Source: Myotis daubentonii (Eukaryota; Chordata; Mammalia; Chiroptera; Vespertilionidae). Taken from it: 64,000 bases of DNA. Position numbers and translations under genes: made by a program. The notes under the pieces are model-generated. The model saw only the letters and a list, made by a program, of their open reading frames with translations, was not told the origin of the DNA and did no database searches. Shown here piece after piece: positions 31,976 through 45,719 of the stretch (positions are counted from its first letter, which is position 1; each line of letters begins with the position of its first letter). The stretch lies in the NCBI RefSeq assembly GCF_963259705.1, contig NC_081841.1, forward strand, positions 114,054,979 through 114,118,978. The letters are read 5' to 3'.

Positions 31976-32868
31976 ATGAGGAGGCAAAAAAGCAATCCCC
32001 AAAGGAAAGAAAAATAAGAATCACCAGAAAGGGAGTTAAATGAAACTGAGGCTAGCAACTTATCAGAGAAAGAATTCAGAGTAATGGTTATAAGGATGCT
32101 AAAAAGGCTGGATGACAAATACACACAACTCAATGAGAATTATAAGGAGCTGAATGAGAATATTACCAACATGAAAAAGAACCAAGAAGAGATGAAGAAT
32201 GACATAGTTGCAATAAAGAACACAATGGAAGGCTTAAACAGTAGACTACAAGAGGCTGAGGCCCACATCAGCGAATTAGAAGACAAGGTAGGAAAATACA
32301 CACAAACAAAGCAGCAATGGAAAGAAGATTTAAAAAGCAAGAGAAGAACTAAGAGAGCTTTGGGACAAAACAAAACAAAACATAATAGGGGTAACAGAAG
32401 GAGAGGAAGAGAAGCAAGGAATAGAAAACATGTTTGAAGAAATAATGACAGAAAACTTCCCTTGATGTTGGCAAGAAAAAAGCTATGCAAGTCCAATAAG
32501 CACATAGAGTCCCAAACAAGATGAACCTCAAAAGACTGATACCAAGACACATCATAATTAAATTGGCAAACACCAACGACAAACTAAGAATCTTAAAGGC
32601 TGCCAAAGAGAGACAGAAAGTTACTTACAAGGGAGCTCCTATTAGAATATCAATTGATTTTTCAACAGAAACACACCCGGCCAGAAGGGAATGGAATGAA
32701 ACATACAAAGTGATGCAAAGCAAGGGACTGAATCCAAGAATACTATACCCAGCAAGGCTATCATTCAAAATTGAAGGTGGAATCAGGAGCTTCACAGACA
32801 AAAAAAGGCTAAGAGAGTTTATTACTACCAAGTCAGCAATGCAAGAAATGCTAAAGGGACTGCTGTAA
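31976..32868 (+). pseudogene. L1-D ORF1, broken
   Basis: The ATG at 31976 opens MRRQKSNPQRKEK and is followed by TAA at codon 14 (32015-32017). The frame then continues through the coiled coil (ELNENITNMKKNQEEMKND, LEDKVGKYTQTKQQW) to about 32340, where a frameshift occurs in the LRELWDN block. The C-terminal domain is open at 32521-32868 (RLIPRHIIIKLA, ARREWNETYKVMQ, LKGLL end). A deletion around 32440-32480 also alters frame. It is not functional as written. Confidence 0.9.
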
Positions 32869-32916
32869 AAAGAAGAAACAGAAAGACAAGAAGAAACACA
32901 AACATTAAGAATAAAA

Positions 32917-35900
32917 ATGACAACAAACAAGTACTTATCAATAATAACATTAAACGTAAATGGATTAAATGCACCAATCAAAAGACATAGGGTAGCTGAA
33001 TGGATAAGAAAACATGATCCATATATTTGCTGTCTGCAAGAGACCCACCTCAGAACAAAGGATTCACACAGACTGAGAGTGAAGGGATGGAAAAAATTTT
33101 TCCAGGCAAATAGAAATGAGAAAAAAGCTGGGGTTGCAATGCTTATATCTGACAAAATAGACCTCAAAGTAAAGGCCATAACAAGAGATAAGGAAGGCCA
33201 CTGCATAATACTAAAGGGAGCAATTCAACAAGAGAATATAACTCTGGTAAACATATATGCACCCAATACAGGAGCACCCAAATACATAAAACAACTTCTG
33301 GAAGATATCAAGGGAGAGATCAAGAGCAATACAGTCAGAGTAGGAGGCTTTAATACCCCACTGATACCACTGGATAAATCCTCTGAACAAGAAATAAGCA
33401 AAGAAACAGCAATCCTAAATGACTCACTAGAACAGATGGACTTAATTGACTTCTTCAGAATATTTCACCCCAAAGCTACTGAATATACATTCTTCTCCAG
33501 TGCACACAGGACATTTTCAAAGATAGACCACATATTGGGACACAGGCAAAGTCTCTTCAAATTCAAGAGGATAGAAATCATAACAAGCATCTTCTTAGAT
33601 CACAATGGCATAAAACTAGAAATCAACTACAATAAAAACAATGAAAAAAAATCAAACACTTGGAGGCTAAATAGCATGCTATTAAACAATGACTGGGTTA
33701 CCAAAGAGATCAAAGGAGAAATAAAAAGCATCCTGGAAACAAATGACAATGAAAATACAACAACCCAAAATCTATGGGACATAATGAAAGCAGTCCTGAG
33801 AGGAAAGTTCATAGCTCTACAGGCCTACCTCAAAAAACAAGAAAACTGGTAATAAATTATCTAATCTTGCAACTTAAAGAATTAGAAAGAGAGCAACAAG
33901 AAAAGCCCACAGTATCCAGAAGGAAGGAAATAATAAAGATAAGTGCAGAAATAAACAACATAGAGACCAAAAAAACAATACAAAAGATCAATGAAGTCAA
34001 GAGCTGATTCTTTGAAAGGATTAACAGGATTGATGAACCTCTCACCAGGCTCACCAAGAAACAAAGAGAGAGGACCCAAATAAACAAAATCAGAAATGAA
34101 AGAGGTGAAGTAACAACTGACCCCACTGATATACAAAAGATTGTCAAAAAATACTATGAACAACTCTACTCCAACAAACTGGACAACCTCGACGAAATGG
34201 ACACATTCCTAGAAAAACCCAAGCTTCCAAAACTCAATCAGGAAGAATCAAACCCTGAATAGGCCAATAACTACTAATAAAATTGAAACAGTTATCAAAC
34301 CACTACCAGTAAACCAAAGCCCTGGACCAGATGGCTTCACAGGGGAGTTTTACCGAACATTCAAAGAAGTACTAAAACCAATCCTTCTCAGACTATTCCA
34401 AAAAATTCAAGAGGTAGGCACACTTCCAAGCTCTTTCTATGAAGCCAGCATCACCTTAATTCCAAAACCAGATAAAGACACCTCAAAAAAAGAACTACAG
34501 GCCAATATCCTTGATGAACATAGATGCTAAAATCCTCAACAAAATTCTAGCAAACTGGATCCAGAATTACATTAGAAAAATTATATACCATGACCAAGTG
34601 GGATTTATTCCTGGGATGCAAGGCTGGTACAATATCTGCAAATCAATAAACGTGATACATCATATAAACAAATTGAGAGACAAAAATCACATAATCATAT
34701 CAATTGATGCAGAAAAGGCATTTGACAAAGTCCAGCATACTATTTTGATAAAAAAAACTCAGCAAAGTGGGAATAAAGGGATCATACCTCAACATAATAA
34801 AAGCCTTATAAGAAAAACCTACAGCCAACATCATACTCAATGGGCAAAAAAACTAAAACCATTTCCCTTAAGAACAGGAACAAGACAGGGATGCCCGCTT
34901 TCACCACTCACGTTCAACATAGTACTAGAAGAACTAGCCTTAGCGATCAGACAAAAAGAAAAAATAAAAGGCATCCAAATTGGAACAGAAGAAGTAAAAT
35001 TGTCATTATTCGCAGATGATATGATACTATTCATAGACAACCCTAAAGACTCTATCAAAAAATTATTAGACTTAATAAATGAATTTGGCAATGTAGCAGG
35101 ATGCAAAATTAGCGCCAAGAAATTTATGGCATTTTTATACACCAATAGTGAAGTTATAGAAAGAAAAATTACAAAAATAATCCCATTTACCATTGCACAC
35201 AAAAAATTAAGATACCTAGGAATAAACTTAACTAAGGAGTTAAAAGACCTCTACTCAGAAAACTATAGGACGTTGAAAGAAGAGATAGAGGAAGACATAA
35301 ACAGATGGAAGAACATACCATGTTCATGGATTGGTAGAATCAACATCATTAAAATGTCCATACTACCCAAAGCAATTTATAAATTCAATGCACTGCTCAT
35401 TGAAATGCCAACGGCATACTTCACAGACCTAGAATGAACTCTCCAAAAATTCATCTGGATTAAAAAAAGACCCCAAACAGCTTCAGCGATCCTGAGAAAG
35501 AAGAACAAAGTAGGAGGGATCTCAATGCCAGATATCAAGCTGTATTACAAAGCCACTGTTCTCAGAACTGCCTGGTATTGGCACAAGAACAGACATATAG
35601 ACCAATGGAATAGAATAGAGAACCCGGAAATTGACCCAAACCACTGTGCTCAATTAATATTTGACAAAGGAGGCAAGAACATACAATGGAGTCAAGACAG
35701 TCACTTCAATAAATGGTGCTGGGAAACTTGGTCAGACACATGCAAAAAAATGAAACTAGACCACCAACTTACACCATAGACAAATATAAACTCAAAATGG
35801 ATAAAGGACTTAAATGTAAGATGGAAAACCATAAAAATATTAGAGGAATCCACAGGCAGCAAGATCTCAGATATATGCCGAAGCAATATCTTCACCGACA

Positions 35901-36731
35901 CAGCTCCTGGGGCAATGGAAACTAAAGAGAAAATAAACAAATGAGATTACATCAAAATAAAAAGCTTCTGCACAGCAAAAGAAACCATCAATAAAACAAC
36001 AATAAAACCCACTGCATGGGAGAACATATTTGCCAATGATATCTCTGATAAGGTTTTAATCTCCAACATTTACAGGGAACTCATGCAACTTAAAAGGAAG
36101 ACAAACAACCCAATCAAAAAATGGGCAACGGACCTAAATAGATGCTTTTCAAAGGAGACATAAGGAAGGCCAAGAGACATATGAAAATATGCTCAAAGTC
36201 ACTAATCATCTGAGAGATGCAAATCAAAACAACAATGAGATACCATCTCACACCTTTCAGAATGGCTATCATCAGCAAATCAATAAATGACAAATGCTGG
36301 CGAGGATGTGGAGAAAAAGGAACCCTCGTGCACTGCTGGTGGGAATGCAGACTGGTGCAGCTACTGTGGAGAACAGTATGGAGTTTCCTCAAAAAACTAA
36401 AAATGGAACTGCCATTTGACTCAGTGATCCCACTTCTAGGAATATATCCCAAGAAACCAGAAACACCAATCAGAAAGGATATATGCACCCCTATGTTCAT
36501 AGCAGCACAATTTACAATAGATAAGATTTGGAATCAGCCTAAGTGCCCATCAGCCGATGAGTGGATTAGAACACTTTGGCACATCTATGCAATGGAATAC
36601 TATGCCGTAGTAAAAAGGAAGGAACTCCTACTGTTTGCAACAGCATGGATGGACCTGGAGAGCATTATGCTAAGTGAAATAAGTTAGCAAAAGATAAATA
36701 TAACATGATCTCACTCATTTGTGGACTATAA
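32917..36731 (+). pseudogene. L1-D ORF2 (endonuclease/reverse transcriptase), broken
   Basis: The first open stretch (32917-33852, 311 codons) is the endonuclease: [29 protein letters not shown] and LDHNG are present. The metal-binding GDFN motif reads V-G-G-F-N, because codon 144 (33346-33348) is Gly where Asp is expected. RT follows, with FADDM at 35009-35023 intact (34511-35437 open, 308 codons), then the C-terminal Zn-knuckle (36217-36687, [18 protein letters not shown]). Frameshifts near 33845, 34010 and 34780 and stops, including TGA 36211-36213, disable it. Confidence 0.93.
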
Positions 36732-37439
36732 TGAACAACATAAACCAATGAACAAAAACAGATTTAGAGACAGAGAAGCATCGACCAGATGTTCAAACCT
36801 CAGAGGGACGTAGGGGAGGGGAGGGGTAAGGGGAAGAGATCAACCAAAGGACTTGTATGCATGCATATAAGCATAAGCGATGGACACAGACAAAAGGAGA
36901 GGGTGAGGGAAAGACTGGGGGGTGAGGGGACAATGGGGGGGATAAAGACACATTTGTAATACCTTAATTAATAAAAAGTTTTAAAAAAGTACTAAAAAAT
37001 AAATAAAAAACTGGTACATCTACACAATGGGATACTACACTGCGGTAAAAATGAAGGAATTCTTACCATTTGCAACATCATGGATGGAACTGGAGAGCAT
37101 TATGCCAAGTGAAATAAGCCAGTCAAAGAAAGACAAATATCACATGATCTCACTCATTTATGGAATATAATGAATAACATAAACTGATGAACAAAAACAG
37201 ATCCAGAGTCAGAGAAGCACTGATCAGACCATCAAACCTCAGAGGGAAGGTACGGGAGGGTGGGGGTAAGGGGGAGAGATCAACCAAAGGACTTGTATGC
37301 ATGCATATGAGCCTAACCAATGGACACAGACACCAGAGGGGTGAGGGCATGAGGGGGACGGTGGAGCGGGAATGGGAGAATAAGGACACTTATGTAATAC
37401 CTTAATCAATAAGGACAAAAATATTGAAAAAAAGAAGAA

Positions 37440-39118
<1,679 letters not shown>

Positions 39119-39121
39119 AAA

Positions 39122-39232
39122 AAGTTTTGGGTGGTGAACACACAATGCAATATAGAGATGATGTAATCTAGAATTATACACTTGAAATTATATAATGGCA
39201 TTAAACAATGTCACCCAAATAAATGTAATTTA
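39122..39232 (+). mobile_element. Older L1 3'UTR terminal fragment
   Basis: GTGGTGAACACACAATGCAA and CTTGAAATTATATAATGGCA, followed by CAATGTCACCCAAATAAATG, are typical of the last 110 bases of older mammalian L1 3'UTRs. The same type ends the small L1 at 6190-6290. Confidence 0.7.
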
Positions 39233-40730
39233 AAAGTTTTCTGCATAATCTTTCTACTCAAGACTGTAGGAAAATACCATGCCCTTCTATTTTAAAATCT
39301 TTTCAAAATGAAACTATCTAGCCAAATCTTAGTCTTTTGTTGTTAACATTAAAGGATATGGAAATAAGGAAATATAGATAGTAATGGATACTATGAACTT
39401 CTGGATACTATTTTCTGAAAATTTTTATATCATTACTATGTAATACTGAAATAAATTATAGGAAAAAATCTTAAGAAAAATTTATTAACCTTTGAACTAA
39501 TATCAAAGTCACTTTCATGAAAGTAGGTTTACAAAATGACCATTGTGTTGACCTTCTTGAAAATCTTCATATGATCTGTCTCAGTTACCTTTTTATAAAA
39601 ATAAGATGTTTGGTTATTTTTATATACATGTGTGCTTCTCTGTGTGCGTGTGTGTGTGTGCGTGTGTGTGTGTGTATTTGTGATGTGTGCTGTAACAGTA
39701 GTGTTTATAGTTTCCTGCCAAATTACACTTTTCTAAGCCATGGGAAGTTGGACAGATTGAATATTTGAGTCTCATTTATTTGACATACGATTAGTAAAGA
39801 CACCTATTCTCATTTATTTTCTTATTGGGATCATGGGCAGAAAAAAAATGAGAGTTTTAAAGAATTATAACTTGCTTATAATAAATGAATATAATTATGT
39901 AAATTTCAAATTTGTAAAACATTAATCTTTAAAATATGTTTTCTTTATTTTATTAAAAGAATAAATTGGTTTAGAAGTCAATAGATAAATTAATATTTGA
40001 AAATGGTAGCAGAAATCAAATTTCCAACTTTTAAAATCTAAATGCTATAGTTTTGCTTTGTTATTGTTACTTTAACATTTATCAATCTGGAATTATTTTA
40101 ACCCTTAGCATTGACTTCTATGAGGAAAGGTTCGCTGTGATTTTCACATAGTTACATTTCAATTTTTCAAGTTGACCTTAGTGTTGGTAAAGAAATGATA
40201 GGTAAGAGGACTTTATAAAGAAGCTCTTTTGCTGCTGAGAGAATTAAATACCTTTGCATTGAGCTTTGAGCTGGTGCTTCTTATCCCAAGTGCTATACAG
40301 AGCGTGGCAGGAGAATTTTAGTTGACCTTTATTTATATTGTTCAAATAGTGTGGATGCTTGTGAGAGGGTGGATTTCAGGAGGTTCTGAAAATGTTAAAG
40401 AACTGGAAGAAGAGTTCATGCATTATGTCCTATTTTTAGGATAAAGTGGGCCTTTTCCATTAAGAGGAAAAGAATATGTAGAGCCACCCACATCACTAAT
40501 GTACATTCTATGTGTGAGTTTGGAAAGAACAATTTCATTAAATTGCTGAGTGGAAATGTTTTGCATTAGATATGTGATCAGAATAACCCATAACATGGGA
40601 TTCTGTCAGGTAGAAAAGAGTAAACTTTACTACTGGTGCTTTAGAGAGATTTTAAAAATGTCTGGTGTCTTTTTGGTCCAGAAGAAAACCTAATGCAAAT
40701 CTTAATTCCTTTAGTGTAAAGAAAGAACCA
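39233..40730. other. About 1.5 kb of AT-rich single-copy DNA
   Basis: No gene, recognisable repeat or splice-site-bounded frame is seen apart from a TG microsatellite at 39641-39675. The 83-codon frame at 39517-39768 owes its Cys/Val run to that microsatellite. This is one of the better unique anchors for locating the window in an assembly. Confidence 0.5.
39641..39675. repeat. (TG)n microsatellite
   Basis: About 35 bp of TG repeats with two CG interruptions. Confidence 0.95.
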
Positions 40731-41003
40731 TCCTTTTGTTATGTTGTATGAGTTCCTTATATGTCTTGGATATTAATGCCTTATCAGATATATCATTGGC
40801 AAAGATGTCCTCCCATACAGCGGGCTCACTTTTCACTTTTTTGATGGTTTCTTTTGTTGTGTAGAAGCTTTTTATTTCAATAAGGTTCCATTTATGTTCT
40901 CCTTTGTTTCCTTTGCCCAGGGGATGTATCAGCAAACATATTATTATGAGAGAAGTCTGAGATTTTGCTGCCTATGGTTACTTCTAGGATTTTTATGGTT
41001 TTA

Positions 41004-41531
41004 CTAGGGGTCTGGTGCACAAAATTCATGTGTGTGGGGGGAGGGGTCCCTTAGCCCAGCCTGCACCCTCTCCAATCGGGGTCTCCTTGGAGGATGTCTG
41101 ACTGCTGGTTTACGCCCGATCTCACATGGATCTGGTCTAAAACGGCAGTCGGACATTCCTCTCACAATCTGGGAATGCTGGCTCCTAAACGCTCAACAGC
41201 CTGCCTGCCTGATCGCCCCTAACTGCCTCTTCCTGCCTGATCACCCATAACTGCCCTGCCCTCTAGGCCTGATCTCACCCCTAATGGCCCTCCCCTGCTG
41301 GCCTGATCTCGCACCCAACTGCCCTCTCCTGCAGGCCTGATTTCGCCCCCAACTGCCCTTCCCTGAAGGCTTAATCTCACCCCCAATGGCCCTCCCCTGC
41401 CAGCCTGATCTCCCCTAACTGCCTCTGCCTTGGCCCCCAGCACCATGGCTTTGTCTGGAAGACAGTCAGACGTCTGGAAGATGGACAGTCAACCTGGTCT
41501 AATTAGCATATTACCCTTTTATTAGTATAGA
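41004..41531 (-). mobile_element. H6: Helitron
   Basis: The plus strand starts CTAGGGGTCTGGTGCACAAA (reverse 3' end) and its reverse 5' end is AATTAGCATATTACCC then TTTTATTAGTATAGA. Inside are CCTGATCTCACCCCnAACTG units of about 50 bp (41220-41440). Confidence 0.82.
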
Positions 41532-42182
41532 AAAATTATATAGGATAGGATTGCTTAAATGGGGGGAGAGCCTTCCTCAATAGGAGGAGATGCTCTTGGC
41601 AGACAAAAATACATGCCCTATATCTGGACTGATGGCCAGCCATATGCACTACACTGCCAAACTGGTCATTAAATTGAATCGTTTCCTTACACCTTACACC
41701 AAACAGCTGTTGCCCTTAAAACCCCTCCTCAGTCCCCACATTAGGTTCTGCCTTTGCAGTTCACCCAGATTAGGGTCTGATTGGTCGGTTTCTATGCCAG
41801 TCAGCATCAAAAGCTCCTCCTCCAAGGCAGCCATTGGATCCTCACAGTTCACCCATATTTGGTTCTGATTGGTTGGTTTCTATGCCAGCCAAGTGTCTCT
41901 GGGCCTATCTCCAGGCCTGATTAGAGAGGCGGGGCTGATCAACAGCCACCCCAGGATGCTGGCAAATGGGCTGAACTGCTGATCTCTTGGAGAGAGAGAG
42001 GTGTGGCTGCTGGTGGGGTAGCTGCTGATCAGCCCTGCCTCTCTCTCTCCTCGAGAGGTGAGCAATTCAGCCCGCTCGGTAGTCCCTGCCCACCAAAGCC
42101 TGCTGTGTGTGCAGCCTGGCATTTGGTGAAGCCTTCACAGTCATTTTTCACATTACAGACCCTGGGTTTTTATATATTAGGA
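41532..42182 (-). mobile_element. H7: second Helitron unit sharing the insertion site with H6
   Basis: The right end, reverse-complemented, is TCCTAATATATAAAAACCCA, another bat Helitron 5' end, followed on the plus strand by T. There is no separate 3' hairpin on its left. L1-H sequence resumes directly at 42183, so H6 and H7 together occupy a single A|T site. Internal GTTCTGATTGGTTGGTTTCT motifs recur (41775 and 41862) and also occur in H8. Confidence 0.72.
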
Positions 42183-43043
42183 TTAATTACTTTAAATTCT
42201 TTTATCCGTTTTTAGCTCATTCTTGTGTTTGATGTAAGTTGGTGGTCTAGTTTCATTTTTTTTTTTTTGCATGTACCTCTCCAGTTTCCCCAATGCCAAT
42301 TAATGAAGAGACTGTCTTTACTCCATTGTATGCTATTGCCTCCTTTCTCAAATATTAATTGAGCATAATGGTTTAGGTCAATTTCTGGGGTCTCTGTTCT
42401 ATTCTATTGATCTATATATCTGATCTTGTGCCAGTACCAGGCTCTTTTGGTTATGGTGGCTTTGTCTTATAACTTTTTCTTTCTCAAGATTTCTGCAGCT
42501 ATTTTGGTTCTTTTTTGGTTTCTTATACATTTTTGGAGTATTTGTTCTAGATCTGTTAAATATGCTGTTGGTATTTTAATAGGGACTGCATTGAATCTAT
42601 AGATTGCTTTGGATAGTATGGCTATCTTAATGATGTTAACTCTACCAATAAACTTAACAAAAGGAAGACAAATAATCCAGTTTACAAAAAATAGGAAAAA
42701 AACCTATATAGATACTTCTCCAAAGTGGACATATAGATGGCCAAGAGACATATAAAAAATGCCCCGAGTCACTAATCATTGGAGAGATGTAAATTAAAAT
42801 GACAAGAGGTATCACCTCACACCTATCAGAATGGCTACCATCAACAAATCAACAAGTGACAAGTGCTGCTGAGGATGTGGAGAAGGGAACCCTAATTCAC
42901 TGCTGGTGGGATTGCAGCCACTATGGACAACAGTATAGAGTTTCCTTAAAAAATTAAATATGGAACTGCCATTTGTCCTCGTGTTCCCACTTTTGGGAAT
43001 ATATCCTAGGAAACCCAAATCACAAATCAGAAAAAAATATATG

Positions 43044-45329
43044 GAGGAAACCAAGATGGTGGCATAGATAAACACTGGAAATTGTGGCCTCGCACAACCA
43101 CCTCAAAAATACAAGTAAAAGACAAAACGGACATCATCCAGATCCACAGAAAAGCTGGCTGAGAGGAAATTCTACAACTAGAGGAAAGAGAAAAGCAAAC
43201 TGAGACTCAGAGGAGGTGCGGAAGTAAAGTGCAGAGGTACAGAGGCTCATGCAGAAAGGGCTGGCAACTGAGGACACGGTTGTCTTTTTCAATTGGGAGG
43301 GAGTCTCAAGCTCCGGACTGCTCTGAACTCCAGTTCTGGGAGAGTCTCTGAGGACCCAAACTTATACAGGAGAAACTGGACTGTCTGGTAGCAGGCGGAA
43401 CTCGAGGGTGGCTTTCTCTCAAAGGTGCTTGCAGTGATTACCAGGGCACTGAAACGCAGGGCCTCTTAGGTCAGGACTGAGGAGCAGCCAAAGCTTCTTT
43501 CTCTGCCCTGTTGATCTCCAGAGATCCCGTCCCACCCAAGCTGTGCACAGAGGCTTTTGAATATGAAAGGCCTGGCCCTTTGCAATCTGAAAATTGCCTA
43601 ACAAACTGCAGCGGGGTCAGAGAGACACAGAACTTCAAAAAGAAGGTCCAAGGCCCCACAGCAGCTTGAATTACTTTACAGCAGGGCTCCTGCTGGGTAG
43701 CCTCAGGCAGAGGCTAAATTAGCACCTCCTTAGAGATCCAAGAGTCAGTGTACCCAGTGGTCAGAGTAGGACCACCCAGATTACAATTCCACAGATCCAT
43801 AAGGGACACACTCAGGGGGCAGACTCAGTGAGCACCAAAGCCCCACTGAAGCAAGTCTTGCCCCAGAAGGGTGTCTCCAGCACAGTAGTTCTCCCACTGC
43901 AGACACAGCTGATTCTCACAGCCAATTGGCCTGGAGGTCAATTCCTCCTAGTGATACCTACAACAATCAAGGCTTAACTACAACAAGGTTGTGCACAAAG
44001 CCCACAAAGGGGTGCACCAAGAGTGTCCATCACAGGTAATTGGGAAGGCTGAGCCATTGGGCCCTATAGGACACCTAGCACACAAAGCCACTCTATCAAC
44101 ACAGAGAAGCATAAAAAATGTGGGGACAAAGAAACAGGTCACAAATGACAGAAATGGAGGAAAGCAAACTACTGGATATAGAGTTCAAAACCACACTTTT
44201 AAGGTTTTTCAAGAATTCTCTAGAAACTGTCAATAAACCTAGTGAGACCCTCAAGAAATCTAGTGAGACCCTCGAGGTTATGAAAAAGGACCAACTAGAA
44301 ATTAAGCATACATTGACTAAAATAAAGAATATTATACAGAGTTCCAACAGCAGACTAGAAGATCGCACGATTCAAGTCAAAGATTTGAAATATGAAGAAG
44401 CAAAAAATACCCAACCAGAAAAACAAAAAGAAAAAGAATCCAAAAATATAAAGATAGTGTAAGGAGCCTCTGGGACAACTTCAAGTGTACCAACATCCGA
44501 ATTATGGGGGTGCCAGAAGAAGAGAGAGAGCAAGATATTGAAAACCTATTTGAAGAAATAATGACAGAAAACTTCCCCCACCTGGTGAAAGAAATAGATT
44601 TACAAGTCCAGGAAGCACAGAGAACCCCAAACAAAAGGAATCCAAAGAGGACCACACCAAGACACATCATAATTAAAATGCCAAGAGCAAAATACAAAAA
44701 GAGAATCTTAAAATCAGCAAGAGAAAAACAGTCAGTTACCTACAAGGGAGTACCCATATGATTGTCAGCTGATTTCTCAACAGAAACTATGCAGGCCAGA
44801 AGGGAGTGGCAAGAAATATTCAAAGTGATGAATAGCAAGAACCCACAACCAAGATTATTTTACCCAGCAAAGCTATCATTCAGAATAGAAGGTCAGATAA
44901 AGAGCTTCACAGATAAGAAAAAGCTAAAGGAGTTCATCACCACCAAGCCAGTATTCTATGAAATGCTGAAAGGTATCCTTTAAGAAGAGGAAGAAGAAGA
45001 AAAAGGTAAAGATACAAATTATGAACAACAAATACACATCTATCAACAAGTGAATCTAAAAATCAAGTGAATAAATAGTCTGATGAACAGAATAAACTAG
45101 TGAATATAATAGAATTAGGGGCATAGAAAGGGAGTGGACTGACTATTCTCATGGGGGGGAAAGGAGTGTGGGGGCTGCGGGAAGAGACTGGACAAAAATC
45201 GTACACCTATGGATGAGGACATTGGCGGGGGGTAAGGACAGAGGGTGAAGTGGGAACCAGGTGGAGGGGAGCTATGGGGGGGAAAAAGAGGAACAACTGT
45301 AATAATCTGAACAATAAAGATTTAATTTT
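43044..45329 (+). mobile_element. HAL1 copy 1 (ORF1-only L1 relative)
   Basis: It starts GGAGGAAACCAAGATGGTGG and ends with AACAATAAAGATTTAA plus an A-rich tail. A duplication, AAAAAAATATATG (43031-43043) versus AAAAAAATTATG (45330-45341), flanks it. Between a 1.07-kb 5'UTR and a 0.35-kb 3'UTR there is only an ORF1 homologue; no endonuclease or RT sequence is present. This fits the known HAL1 (half-L1) group, which depends on L1 proteins in trans. It is inserted in L1-H, which resumes after it. Confidence 0.9.
44118..44983 (+). pseudogene. HAL1 copy 1 ORF1
   Basis: The ATG at 44118 opens MWGQRNRSQMTEMEESK. A coiled coil with two SETL heptads follows, then RRM (SLWDNFKCTNIRIMGVPEEE) and C-terminal domain (PRHIIIKMPRAKYKKRILKS; QARREWQEIFKVMN; LKGIL end at 44983). 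There is a one-base loss in an A-run near 44438-44450 relative to copy 2, and a TGA at 44759-44761 between GVPI and LSADF. The downstream part (44762-44983) is open. The protein family binds its RNA and chaperones annealing. Confidence 0.88.
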
Positions 45330-45719
45330 AAAAAAATTATGTACCCCTATGTTCATAGCAGCACAATTTACAATAGCTAAGATCTGGAAACAGCCCAAAC
45401 ACCCATCAGAAGATGAGTGGATGAAAAAAAAAAAACAACAAAAAACACCTGTGGTACATTTACACCATGGAATACTATGCAGCAGTAAAAAAAGAAGGCT
45501 ATTTTACCCTTTGAGACAGCATGGAAGTACCTGGAGAGTATTATGTCATGCAAAAGAAGCCAGTTAGAGAAAGACACGTATCACTCATGTGTGGATCTAA
45601 GAAACAAAATAAACGGAACAATATAGATACAGAGACATAGAAAAAGGAAACAAACTGTCAAATCTCAGAGGGAGTTAGGGGTGGGTGGGAAGATATTAAC
45701 CAAATAATTTATGTACATT

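Larger units (their letters stand above)
30729..37003 (+). mobile_element. L1-D: full-length LINE-1 inserted in L1-F
   Basis: A perfect 15-bp duplication, TAAAAAACTGGTACA, lies at 30714-30728 and 37004-37018. The 6.27-kb element starts GGATCAGAGAAGATGGCTGC and ends with CCTTAATTAATAAAAAG plus an A-rich tail. It has a 5'UTR (30729-31975), ORF1 (31976-32868), spacer of 48 bp, ORF2 (32917-36731) and a 3'UTR. No element is nested within it. Both ORFs are broken but retain long frames of 311 and 308 codons. Confidence 0.96.
28432..37170 (+). pseudogene. L1-F ORF2, lacking endonuclease; split
   Basis: Homology begins at the RT region just before NYRPISL and continues through [20 protein letters not shown] and FTDDM (near 28934-28948; Ala to Thr, both Asp kept) to the Zn-knuckle region (30440-30555). 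After L1-D it resumes at 37019-37170, ending ISLIYGI and TAA at 37168-37170. The endonuclease domain is absent. Many frameshifts occur, plus a TGA at 30359-30361 in the SLII/EMQ block. Confidence 0.8.
27690..37436 (+). mobile_element. L1-F: HAL1-like 5' part joined to L1 ORF2, split by L1-D
   Basis: 27690-28431 aligns by eye with the 5'UTR and ORF1 start of the HAL1 copies (compare 43680-44345). At about 28432 the sequence switches to the L1 ORF2 reverse-transcriptase region and continues to an L1 3'UTR and tail near 37436. L1-D (30729-37003) and a SPIN-type element (29942-30153) are inserted. The left boundary is uncertain. It is heavily decayed. Confidence 0.72.

Noticed and set aside
39517..39768. 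83-codon frame with Cys/Val-rich run
   Set aside because: The run comes from the TG microsatellite.
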